A stretch of 20,658 nucleotides of DNA. It comes from an uncultured Lachnospiraceae bacterium (GTDB taxonomy: Bacteria > Bacillota_A > Clostridia > Lachnospirales > Lachnospiraceae). Positions within the stretch are counted from its first letter, which is position 1, and each line of letters begins with the position of its first letter. The stretch is taken from the NCBI GenBank assembly GCA_902780985.1, contig CACZHN010000013.1, forward strand, positions 1 through 20,658, written 5' to 3'. The notes beneath the pieces were generated by a model. That model saw nothing but the letters and a program-made list of their open reading frames with translations, had not been told where the DNA came from and did no database searches. The translations under genes were made by a program, and so were the position numbers. Of the stretch, positions 1 to 7,791 are shown in pieces.

Positions 1-17
1 AAGTTATCAAAATTTTT

Positions 18-53
18 ATAAAAAAATACACCGCGGCACATTTCCGCGGTGCA
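18..53 (-). terminator. Rho-independent terminator of the ABC export operon
   Basis: On the minus strand a perfect 8-bp stem (CACCGCGG at 29-36 pairing with CCGCGGTG at 44-51, 7-base loop) is followed by a U-rich tract (TATTTTTTAT, complement of 18-27). It lies 8-10 bases past the stop codon of the 79-aa gene, so it closes the operon that begins near 8794. Confidence 0.9.
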
Positions 54-60
54 TAAACCT

Positions 61-300
61 CTAATATGTTCTTTTAAAGTTTCGAACATCTTCTTCAAAA
101 CCGTCGAGAATCTTCCTGTACTCGGCCATGTCTTCGGGCTTCATAGCCCCGTCCATGTCCCTGAGATCCAGCAGCTGTCTCAGCTTCTTTATATTCTCGA
201 CCGCATTGTCCTTATAGTTATTACTCAGGTCAACACGGATCTGGCTGATAATCTCCTCCAGCTCCCTGTCCTTCTTTTTGCCAAACCCAAACATATCCAT
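61..300 (-). CDS. Small charged helical protein, last gene of the export operon (unknown function)
   Basis: This 79-aa protein has no signal peptide, membrane segment or cysteine. After an N-terminal Met-Phe-Gly-Phe-Gly-Lys-Lys-Lys stretch it is rich in Glu, Asp, Lys and Leu and looks helical throughout, so it is probably a small cytosolic helical protein. I do not recognise a family. The ATG at 298-300 sits only about one base from a purine-rich GAGGGGG site. The in-frame ATG two codons later (292-294) has about 7 bases of spacing and may be the true start, giving a 77-aa protein. It lies 29 bases after the AbrB-tailed ATPase gene and just before a strong terminator, so it is co-transcribed with the transporter. 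A role as a cytosolic accessory to the ATPases is only an inference from position. Confidence 0.75.
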   Translation of the reverse strand: MDMFGFGKKKDRELEEIISQIRVDLSNNYKDNAVENIKKLRQLLDLRDMDGAMKPEDMAEYRKILDGFEEDVRNFKRTY

Positions 301-329
301 ACCCCCTCACTGAAATTTACGAAGAGCAG

Positions 330-1334
330 TTATTCGTTCTCCTGTGAGATTACGATCTTACCGTCTACCAGCTCGATCTTAACACGGCTGGTATCGATAC
401 CTGCCTGTTCTCTGAGCTCAGGAGACAGTCTGAGACGTCCTGCCTTATCCAGGACAACAAACTCCTCATGTGTCTCGTCAGCGTCATGAGCCCCCTCTTC
501 AGAAGCTTCATCACCTTCAGCGAAGCCTTCACGTGCCAGCTCCTCAACGCTTCGATCAGCCATCTCATCGATTCTCTTCTTGTAAGACTCCTTGATGACT
601 CTCTCGCTGCTTATCTTTCCGTCGGCGATCATAACAACACGGTCAACCTTATTGGCCAGACTGATATCGTGTGTAACTATGATTACGGTTACGCCCTTCT
701 CTCTGTTCAGCTTACGGAAAAGATCCTGGATCATGCTTGATGTCTTGGAATCAACCGCTCCCGTAGGCTCATCCGCCAGAAGAATATCCGGATCATTCAT
801 CAGCGAAAGCGCGATAGCAACTCTCTGCTGCTCACCACCGGAAAGCATCTTGGGATAGGAATTGGCTCTGTGCTCAAGTCCTACCTGTCTCAGCATTTCC
901 ATAGCCTTCTCGCGCTTCTGTTTCTTCGACATCTTAGCAAACATCAGAGGCATCTCGACGTTCTGTACAGCCGTAAGATAAGGAAGCAGGTTCTCGGCAC
1001 TCTTCTGCCATATGAAACCGACTCTCTTCTCACGATAGTCCATCATCTCTCTTTCGGTAAGTTCCGAAAGACTTGTTCCGTCAAATGTAATCTTGCCCGC
1101 GCTCTGTCTCTCAAGGCCTCCGATAATATTCAGAAGCGTAGACTTACCGCTTCCGGATTTACCTATGATAGCCATAAGTTCGCCTCTCTTGATAGTGAGG
1201 TCGAGACCCTGAAGAGCCATAACCTCCAGATCCTCCGTTTTATAGATCTTTACAAGGCTGTCGCATTCGATCAACACGTTATCCGTTTGTTCGCCGCTCT
1301 CTTCGTCTATTGTCTTTATTTCTTCATCTACCAT
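330..1334 (-). CDS. MacB/LolD-type ABC transporter ATPase with C-terminal AbrB-like domain
   Basis: This 334-aa protein is an ATPase of the FtsE/LolD/MacB class that would energise the permease encoded two genes upstream. All nucleotide-binding motifs are intact: Walker A GKSGSGKS (58-65), Q-loop Gln110, signature LSGGEQ (164-169), Walker B ILLADE (184-189, catalytic Glu189) and switch His222. The ABC domain ends near residue 245, where most family members stop. A helical and then very acidic linker (about 246-290) follows, then about 40 residues (291-331) with the pattern of a swapped-hairpin AbrB/SpoVT domain: LDKAGRLRLSPELREQAGI, then a short beta hairpin ending DGKIVIS. The gene overlaps the upstream ATPase gene by 7 bases (ATG at 1332-1334), which suggests translational coupling. 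The transported substrate cannot be read from the sequence. The tail could serve for dimerisation rather than DNA binding. Confidence 0.93.
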   Translation of the reverse strand: MVDEEIKTIDEESGEQTDNVLIECDSLVKIYKTEDLEVMALQGLDLTIKRGELMAIIGKSGSGKSTLLNIIGGLERQSAGKITFDGTSLSELTEREMMDYREKRVGFIWQKSAENLLPYLTAVQNVEMPLMFAKMSKKQKREKAMEMLRQVGLEHRANSYPKMLSGGEQQRVAIALSLMNDPDILLADEPTGAVDSKTSSMIQDLFRKLNREKGVTVIIVTHDISLANKVDRVVMIADGKISSERVIKESYKKRIDEMADRSVEELAREGFAEGDEASEEGAHDADETHEEFVVLDKAGRLRLSPELREQAGIDTSRVKIELVDGKIVISQENE

Positions 1335-2047
1335 ATTAATCCTCGTTTTCCGATCTGTCCATCTTCGATTTCAAAAACCACGTCTCCCAGTTCCATAAGA
1401 CCCGGGTCATGTGTTGTCATTACTACTGTGATGTTTTCATTTTCAGCCAGGTTCTTGAACAGCTGAGTAACCGTAAGTCCGGCAGCCGTATCAAGAGCTC
1501 CGGTAGGCTCATCCGCGAAAATGATCTCCGGTCTGTGAGCCATGGCTCTGGCGATGGCAACTCTCTGCTGCTCACCACCGGACAGCTGTGCCGGCATATG
1601 CTTCATTCTCTGATCCAGTCCTACGGACGCAAGAGACTCGACAATTCTTTCATGTCTGTTACCCTTATATCCCGCCGTTCTGAGGCCGAAGTCAACATTT
1701 TCATACGCCGTCATGATAGGCACCAACGCAACCGACTGGAATACAAAGCCCATATGGTTTCTTCTCAGTTTATCTCTTGCATTGTCGGAGAGTCTGGAAT
1801 ATACATTTTCCTCTTCCTCTCCGTCATAATTTACAGTCTTAAGAACAACCTCTCCCTCAGTCGCTGTATCCAGCGCACTGATGATGTTAAGAAGTGTTGT
1901 CTTTCCGGAACCCGAACGTCCCTTAATGATGATAAGTTTTCCCTTCGGGATTTCTATATTAATATTGTTCAGGACGGTGATCTCGTCCCCGGAACCAACC
2001 GGGAACCTTCTCACCAATCCGCTTGTACGCAGTATTATATCACTCAT
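1328..2047 (-). CDS. MacB/LolD-type ABC transporter ATP-binding protein
   Basis: This is a compact 239-aa ATPase of the usual length for the LolD/MacB/FtsE group. Walker A is GRSGSGKT (43-50), Q-loop Gln104, signature LSGGEQ (155-160), Walker B IIFADE (175-180, catalytic Glu180) and switch His213, so it should hydrolyse ATP. The ATG follows the permease stop codon by 3 bases, and its GGAGAAG ribosome site (2056-2062) lies inside the end of the permease gene, a sign of coupled translation. It is clearly distinct from the next ATPase in the operon, so the two may work as a heterodimer under one double-length permease. That arrangement is inferred. The motif set makes the ATPase call very sure, while the substrate is unknown. 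Confidence 0.95.
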   Translation of the reverse strand: MSDIILRTSGLVRRFPVGSGDEITVLNNINIEIPKGKLIIIKGRSGSGKTTLLNIISALDTATEGEVVLKTVNYDGEEEENVYSRLSDNARDKLRRNHMGFVFQSVALVPIMTAYENVDFGLRTAGYKGNRHERIVESLASVGLDQRMKHMPAQLSGGEQQRVAIARAMAHRPEIIFADEPTGALDTAAGLTVTQLFKNLAENENITVVMTTHDPGLMELGDVVFEIEDGQIGKRGLIW

Positions 2048-2050
2048 ACT

Positions 2051-4894
2051 TTAATCTTCTCCGAGTTTAAGTGCTTCTGTTATCTTCAGACCCTTAATGA
2101 TTCTTCTTATGATCATGAAGCATACTATAATTGCCACACCGATGATCACTCCCAGTCGGATCATATCCATTCCGGAAATGTATGTCATCAGCTTGATAGG
2201 ATGCTTCTCCGGAAGGTAAACCACCGCAAAGATCCTTGCAAAAAGTATCGTTGCCAGCGTTCCCGCTCCCGCTCCGGCAAGAACCGGTGACAGTGACATG
2301 AACATCTGTTCAAGGGAAAGCATCTTGTTGATCTCACCCATGGATATACCCATAGCTCTGTATATACCGAACATCAGTTCTCTGTCTCTGATGGATGTTA
2401 TCCAGTGGATCAGATAACCGATGACGCAAAGGAGCAGCGCTATCAGGAAGTCCAATGTGAAAAGACCGTTGGTGATCTTTATAAGTGACTCCGACTTCAT
2501 TTCATCAACTTTTTCTTTAATACTTGTAATACTTCTGAAGGTTCTCGGAGTATTGGCTGTCTTTTCCTTAAGATAACTCTCGATCTCATCAGCCGTGTGA
2601 TCCGTCTTAACCCATACCTTGTAAGGTCTCTTGTCGAATACATTTATAACGGTTGATAAGTTTGCTACGATAAGGAATTTCTCCTGCTCTACCAGCTTGT
2701 TCTGATCGTTATAGTAATAATTATATGCCTCGTAAGCCGGGAAAGCTGTCATGATACCCGTAATAGTTCCCGTAGCCTGTGCCGATTCCAGATCAGGCTC
2801 AACCGGTGAGTATCTTGCATAGGTGATCTTATCACCTACTTTAAGATTGTATTTTTTTGCAAGGTTATCGGAAATGATGACACCCTTGGTATTCTGTGAC
2901 AGATCGTTCAGATAATGATACCAGTGCTTATCGTTAAGTCCGTCCTGAAGTTTTCCCGTCAATCCCATTTCTTTGGTATCAACACCGATAACAACGCCTA
3001 TTTCCGATTCTTTGTTGTTGAGGTAGATCTTCGCATTATTATCTATCTGAACTCTGGCTACGGACTCGGCCATACCGTCTTTCAAAAGATCGCTGTAAAT
3101 TCCGAAGTCCGGCTCATAAGCTTTCCACTTGATAGGTGAATCCTGTGAAAGCTGTCTGATCTCCCATCTCTCATCTACAACAACATCCGTACCTACATTG
3201 TAACTGATTCTCGCTTCCTGGTTTGCATTGATGGTTCGTGCCATGTTTGCATCGAAGATACTCATGGCAATAGTAAGAACCAGGAATACCGATATTGTTC
3301 CCGCGCCTCTTCTCGTTCTGATGATCTGTGTAAATGAGGCATATACCGCAGGACTGAACTTATTCTGTCCGACCTTGAAGATAAATCTCTCAAGGTAAGA
3401 TACCAGTCTGAGGATAAGAAGTCCGCAGGATATAAGGAACAGTGTGGAATCAAGGAATATCATCGGATCGATTCCGGAACCGCTTACTACCGTAAGTCTG
3501 AGAGAATCCTGCTGCTTATAATATCCGTAAAGAAGATATATCGAAATGCCCAGGAGGATGATATCGATAAAGTACTTCTCCCAGAAAGGAGTTCCGCTCA
3601 GATGTCTCTTACTCTTGTTTTCAACTACAGTATTCTTTGATCTCGGAATAACCGGGAATAACATGATAAGGGCTGATACACCTGCCGCAATAAATGAGAT
3701 GATGATCATCTCGATATTCATGTTATAGCCTCTTGTTACGGTTGTTGAAAACTCTAGGAAACCTGTCGTTGATGCCGTAATCTTTCCGGTAAGATATCCG
3801 AGGAAAAGTCCCGGTGCCACAGATGCCAGTGCTATCAGGAAGGACTGCACCGTATAAATGAGGATTATCTTTCCTCTTGTTACACCTCTTGAGTGAAGCA
3901 TGGCAATCTCGCCCTGCTCCGAATCTATGATCCTGACCGCGATCATTCCTATGAATATGATAACCAGCATGAGCAACGGTACCGATATTGCATAGAGAAC
4001 AGCTTTTACAGACACGCATTTTCTGAGTGCTGCTGTAAGAAGTCCGGTTACAGGCTCGGAAAGCTCTCCGTCACGGCTCTTAAACTGCTTGAGGTAACTC
4101 TCGATCTGCTCCGCATTTGTGGAATCGATCTTTCTGTAATCATATAATCTGAATGTGTCGTAGTATACATACTTACTGTTATTTGCCTTGGCAAACTTAT
4201 TTATCGTATCTTCCTGAACAAATAACACAAGGTTCAGTTTGTTGATGCTCTTATGCCAGAAGTAATCATCGTATTTACCGTCATCAATGACGCCTTCGAT
4301 ATGGAATACTATAGAAAGATTTTCATCTCCCACATCATTGAATGTTACTTCTTCGCCGAGTGCCAAATCATAAGCTTCCAGTGTATAACGGGTTACGAGG
4401 CAAGGATAATGATTTTCCGGATATTCCTTTCCCGAATTGAATCCGTCACCTGTGAGAACCTTAAAATGCTCTCCTGTCATATTGGTGCCGTCATCAATAA
4501 ATCCTACATCAAAGTATCCGCCACGAGGCTTATACTTAAAGTCACCCATTTTACCCTTAACGCAGATATATCTTTCGGTATTTATTTCCGGAAGCTGCAG
4601 GTATTTATCCCAGGAGGCCTCGAAGCTGCCGATATCTTTTCTGACAATCTCCATCGGCTCGCCCTGTCCTGCCGTTTCCTCGAGATCTACCCTGCTTTCT
4701 CTGTGAAGAAAGCAAGGGAATGTTTCTTTATCTTCATAATAGTCTGTAAATTCACTCTGTATAAGTCTTTCGATAGAACCACGCCTAAGCAGCATGATTA
4801 CACTGCAGACAGCTATCATGGATATGACTCCGACAACAAGTGCTATATACAGCCTGTATTTATTCTTTATTTTTGTAAAAATAAATCTAAGCAC
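2051..4894 (-). CDS. Double-length FtsX/MacB-type ABC transporter permease
   Basis: This 947-aa membrane protein is about twice the length of a simple MacB or LolC permease and has two FtsX-like halves. Hydrophobic segments lie at about residues 13-36, 300-321, 345-367, 394-415, 441-458, 476-498, 532-548, 812-833, 865-890 and 912-931. Large soluble domains, presumably extracellular, fill about 37-299 and 549-811. The second resembles a MacB periplasmic core domain, with segments such as GVIISDNLAKKYNLKVGDKI. The typical FtsX cytoplasmic motif occurs twice, as SEQGEIAMLHSRGVTRGKI (325-343) and RDRELMFGIYRAMGISMGEI (836-855). The start is a GTG at 4892-4894 with an AGGGGA site upstream, and the gene begins 5 bases after the adaptor gene ends. 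It probably acts as a mechanotransmission-type exporter or extruder driven by the two downstream ATPases. Its substrate is unknown. Confidence 0.93.
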   Translation of the reverse strand: MLRFIFTKIKNKYRLYIALVVGVISMIAVCSVIMLLRRGSIERLIQSEFTDYYEDKETFPCFLHRESRVDLEETAGQGEPMEIVRKDIGSFEASWDKYLQLPEINTERYICVKGKMGDFKYKPRGGYFDVGFIDDGTNMTGEHFKVLTGDGFNSGKEYPENHYPCLVTRYTLEAYDLALGEEVTFNDVGDENLSIVFHIEGVIDDGKYDDYFWHKSINKLNLVLFVQEDTINKFAKANNSKYVYYDTFRLYDYRKIDSTNAEQIESYLKQFKSRDGELSEPVTGLLTAALRKCVSVKAVLYAISVPLLMLVIIFIGMIAVRIIDSEQGEIAMLHSRGVTRGKIILIYTVQSFLIALASVAPGLFLGYLTGKITASTTGFLEFSTTVTRGYNMNIEMIIISFIAAGVSALIMLFPVIPRSKNTVVENKSKRHLSGTPFWEKYFIDIILLGISIYLLYGYYKQQDSLRLTVVSGSGIDPMIFLDSTLFLISCGLLILRLVSYLERFIFKVGQNKFSPAVYASFTQIIRTRRGAGTISVFLVLTIAMSIFDANMARTINANQEARISYNVGTDVVVDERWEIRQLSQDSPIKWKAYEPDFGIYSDLLKDGMAESVARVQIDNNAKIYLNNKESEIGVVIGVDTKEMGLTGKLQDGLNDKHWYHYLNDLSQNTKGVIISDNLAKKYNLKVGDKITYARYSPVEPDLESAQATGTITGIMTAFPAYEAYNYYYNDQNKLVEQEKFLIVANLSTVINVFDKRPYKVWVKTDHTADEIESYLKEKTANTPRTFRSITSIKEKVDEMKSESLIKITNGLFTLDFLIALLLCVIGYLIHWITSIRDRELMFGIYRAMGISMGEINKMLSLEQMFMSLSPVLAGAGAGTLATILFARIFAVVYLPEKHPIKLMTYISGMDMIRLGVIIGVAIIVCFMIIRRIIKGLKITEALKLGED

Positions 4895-4899
4895 GTCTT

Positions 4900-7791
4900 T
4901 TAGTTCCCCTCAATCGCTATCTTATCGCCTTCGGAAAGTCCTGAAAGCACCATCTTGTTTTCGGTTATAACCTTTGTCTCGTAAAGCTCCACATACTGCT
5001 TTACCAGACCTTCATCGGTAATCTTCCAAACAAAGTATTTGTTGCCCTTTCCTGCAGCCTCGTTGGCCTGATCCCTCTCCGAGTACAGCCCCTTGACCGG
5101 TACCACTATAGCACCGTGGATTTCTTTACCCCTGAACTGTGCAATCGGTGTCACCGATTTATCTTCCGGTGACTCCGGGATCATGTCATATACGGAATCG
5201 TCTTCCATTTCTACAAAGAACATCATGTCACTCGCATCCGTATATGCTTTGGAATTGGTAATCTGCGGCGATCCGTTTCTTGTAAAAAGATTCACGGAGC
5301 TCGGACTTCCGTTCTTACCTACACACTTTCCGTAATAAGTCTGGCCGCCTATAAGTATTTCAACAGTCTGCCCTATCTTTGCAGCCTCGTTTTCAGGCTT
5401 TGAAGGATCCGACTGCTGCATAAGAGATACTCTCAGCAGCTTCTTTCCTTCACACATAACAGTAAAAAGATACTGTCCGTTTTCAACACTTGTATTGGTT
5501 GCAAGACTTGTCTTTCCCGACTTTCCGGAATGTGTTGCGGTATAGGAAACATCCACTCCCGCTCCTGCTTCCGTAAGTTCTTTGAGATTTTCGTTCAGCT
5601 CTGCATTTTCGGTATCATATCTCTTCTTCTCTATGGTCCTGCTGACTGATATGATATCAAGATCCGCTTCACAGATTTCTTTAACATACTTGCTGTCTCT
5701 TAATGCATCTGTATATGCCTTCTGTGCTGCCTCATATTCCGCAAGTGCCTTTTCAAATCTTGCTTCTTTAATAGGATTAACTTCTTCTTCGATCTCGCCC
5801 TGTTCTCCCGGCTCAACCTTTGAACCTTCTTCCTTCTTTTCCTCTTTGTTCTCTTCTTTGTTTTCTTCTTTGTTTTCTTCTTTGTTTTCTTCTTTCTTCT
5901 CTCCCTCAGGCTGAAGCTGTTCTCCGCCTGTCGGATTCTCTTCATCAAACATTACCTGAAGCTCCGGCGCCTGATCTTCGGCACCCTGGTCCTCGGTATT
6001 CTGCTCTCCCTCGCCATGAGGAATTACAGGATCGTTATTCTGTTCCGGTAGATTCGGCTGTTCATTATTCTGTCCGTCGTTCTCCGGTTCCGGAGTATTC
6101 GGCTGTTCCGGAGTAACAGGATCCGTTTTGATCGGTTCCTGTTTGTTAGGTTCCTGATTAACCGGCTGTTCTGGAACAATCTTTTCCGGTTCTGTCGGAT
6201 TCTGCTCCGGCTGTTCCGGCTCTTCGGCTTCCGTAAACTCGTATTTGATCATGAACTCTTCTATCTCAGCATCGGTAAAGCCGTTCTCTTTCAGCATTTC
6301 AACAAGGAATACCATATCCGGTTCAGGAGGAAGTTCCATATCCGGAATACCCTTGATGGCTTCCTCATCACCCTGCTGTCTTTCATTCAGCTCTTTAACC
6401 GTATCGTTATACATTTTTGTATTATCTGCTATCTGATTCTTAAGATTGGCTATATCACCGGCCTGAGAATCTGTTTCTATTCTGATAAGTTCCTGTCCGG
6501 CGCCTACATCGGAAGCACCTACAAAAGCCAGATTTCTTATCATACCCTTGCATCCCGACAGATAGATATCAGGATCGGTGTATGCTCTTTTAACGGTCTC
6601 GGTCTCAAATACTTCCTGATAATCTCCGTGAGTGATCACATGTTCGGTGTAGTTTGCCGGCATAGCGGCTCCGTTCTCATAGAATACAAGTTCTCCTACT
6701 TCAACACCCGACTTTATCTCATAATGAAGATTATCGGTTGCACCGATCTCAACCTTTCTTCTTTCTCTTCCGGTTTCGGTTTTTACATATACATAGTTTT
6801 CATCGTTGTCCAGGAATACCGAATCCTTTCCGACGATCATAACATTTGTAACACTTCTTTTCTGGAAATACAGAGGGATTGTCGATCCGATAGGAGCTTT
6901 TACTCCTCCGAGATTAAACTTGATCGGCGGATACATGATCATCGTATCCGCATATCCCAATTCCTTAGGATTGCACTCGTATTCTGTAAGCGGAATCTTC
7001 TCTCCGTTCTGGATAGTGTACTTTTCTTCGCAGTTCCTGTAGTTGTACTTATTGTACGCAAGATCCGGAACCTCGATGGCAAGATCGTCATAGTCTGCGA
7101 TGATTGCTATATTCTCACTTGCATCAGCTGTATTGGTAGCCGAAAAATCCTTTATAAATGTTACATATCCGCTGTGCGGTGCCGTAAACACAAGCTTTGC
7201 TTTTTCGTCTCCCGCTTCCAGGATTGAATTGTTGACACTCTTTATCTGATTATCAAATGACGCAAGTCTGTAGCGTCTGTTTTCTCTTTCGATAAGAATC
7301 TGCTTTGCATATTCGGCAGCCTCTTCTTCATAGCCGACCTCTTCACAAGCCTTCTTCTTATATTCCATTATCTCCTCATTCTTTTTGGATATAGTCTCCG
7401 TTGAAGATCTTTCCGCTCTGAGAAGTGAGAGTGTATTATTCAGACTTGTTATCTGTCTGTCGACTGCAAGAGTATTACCGGTAGCGATCACATCGCCTTC
7501 GTTTACATAGTCTCCCATGCGTACATTTATATCGGCAATCTGGAACATCTTTTCGGAAAATACCGGATATTCTTTAGGTACTACTATTCCGTTCAGAATA
7601 TATATATCTCCGACACTTCCTATTTCCACCGGTCTGTAAGCCTCGGCGGCTGCCAGAGGATTCATAAGTTCCGGTATCGGCTCGGCAGCTTTTTTTCCGC
7701 ATCCCGATAAAGATGACAGGATAAGGCTTGCTGCGAGTATTGCCGCAATTTTTGTATTTTTTCTTTTGTTATTGAACCTGAACAATTTCAC
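4900..7791 (-). CDS. Large lipoprotein with two tandem HlyD/MacA-like adaptor modules and a Pro/Glu/Lys-rich insert
   Basis: This 963-aa protein begins with a lipoprotein signal (lipobox LSGC, Cys31), so it should be anchored on the outer face of the membrane. Residues about 55-390 read as one membrane-fusion adaptor: a half-lipoyl segment (RMGDYVNEGDVIATGN), a helical hairpin (111-195), a second half-lipoyl part (FTAPHSGYVTFI), a barrel, and a C-terminal segment ending near SGVEVGELVFYENG. Residues about 395-963 repeat the layout (half-lipoyl CKGMIRNLAF to 440, helix 441-475, helix 672-740, SYTATHSGKSGK and a closing domain ending LSGLSEGDKIAIEGN). The second hairpin is split by about 150 residues rich in Pro, Glu, Gln and Asn, then Lys/Glu. 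The GTG start (7789-7791) overlaps the upstream adaptor gene by 23 bases, with AAGGAGGGG upstream. It probably links the permease to an outside partner or the wall. Module limits are by eye. Confidence 0.85.
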   Translation of the reverse strand: MKLFRFNNKRKNTKIAAILAASLILSSLSGCGKKAAEPIPELMNPLAAAEAYRPVEIGSVGDIYILNGIVVPKEYPVFSEKMFQIADINVRMGDYVNEGDVIATGNTLAVDRQITSLNNTLSLLRAERSSTETISKKNEEIMEYKKKACEEVGYEEEAAEYAKQILIERENRRYRLASFDNQIKSVNNSILEAGDEKAKLVFTAPHSGYVTFIKDFSATNTADASENIAIIADYDDLAIEVPDLAYNKYNYRNCEEKYTIQNGEKIPLTEYECNPKELGYADTMIMYPPIKFNLGGVKAPIGSTIPLYFQKRSVTNVMIVGKDSVFLDNDENYVYVKTETGRERRKVEIGATDNLHYEIKSGVEVGELVFYENGAAMPANYTEHVITHGDYQEVFETETVKRAYTDPDIYLSGCKGMIRNLAFVGASDVGAGQELIRIETDSQAGDIANLKNQIADNTKMYNDTVKELNERQQGDEEAIKGIPDMELPPEPDMVFLVEMLKENGFTDAEIEEFMIKYEFTEAEEPEQPEQNPTEPEKIVPEQPVNQEPNKQEPIKTDPVTPEQPNTPEPENDGQNNEQPNLPEQNNDPVIPHGEGEQNTEDQGAEDQAPELQVMFDEENPTGGEQLQPEGEKKEENKEENKEENKEENKEEKKEEGSKVEPGEQGEIEEEVNPIKEARFEKALAEYEAAQKAYTDALRDSKYVKEICEADLDIISVSRTIEKKRYDTENAELNENLKELTEAGAGVDVSYTATHSGKSGKTSLATNTSVENGQYLFTVMCEGKKLLRVSLMQQSDPSKPENEAAKIGQTVEILIGGQTYYGKCVGKNGSPSSVNLFTRNGSPQITNSKAYTDASDMMFFVEMEDDSVYDMIPESPEDKSVTPIAQFRGKEIHGAIVVPVKGLYSERDQANEAAGKGNKYFVWKITDEGLVKQYVELYETKVITENKMVLSGLSEGDKIAIEGN
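5843..5890. repeat. 12-bp tandem repeat coding Lys-Glu-Glu-Asn units
   Basis: Four copies of a 12-bp unit (TCTTTGTTTTCT on the plus strand; three identical, the first with one change) lie head to tail, with degenerate flanking copies. In the minus-strand adaptor gene each unit codes KEEN. Because the unit is a multiple of three, gain or loss of copies would change protein length without breaking the frame. Confidence 0.95.

Noticed and set aside
1409..2290. Long plus-strand open frame (293 codons) opposite the ATPase and permease genes
   Set aside because: It lies antisense to two genes with intact family motifs, has no ribosome site or domain, and its composition (His, Ser, Arg, Cys-rich) is typical of an antisense frame.
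4253..4903. Plus-strand open frame (216 codons) opposite the start of the permease gene
   Set aside because: It is fully antisense to the permease N-terminal domain and shows no family pattern; it is a by-product of codon bias.
5700..6116. Lys-, Phe- or Leu-rich frames across the low-complexity repeat
   Set aside because: They are alternate readings of the tandem repeat inside the adaptor gene, not separate genes.
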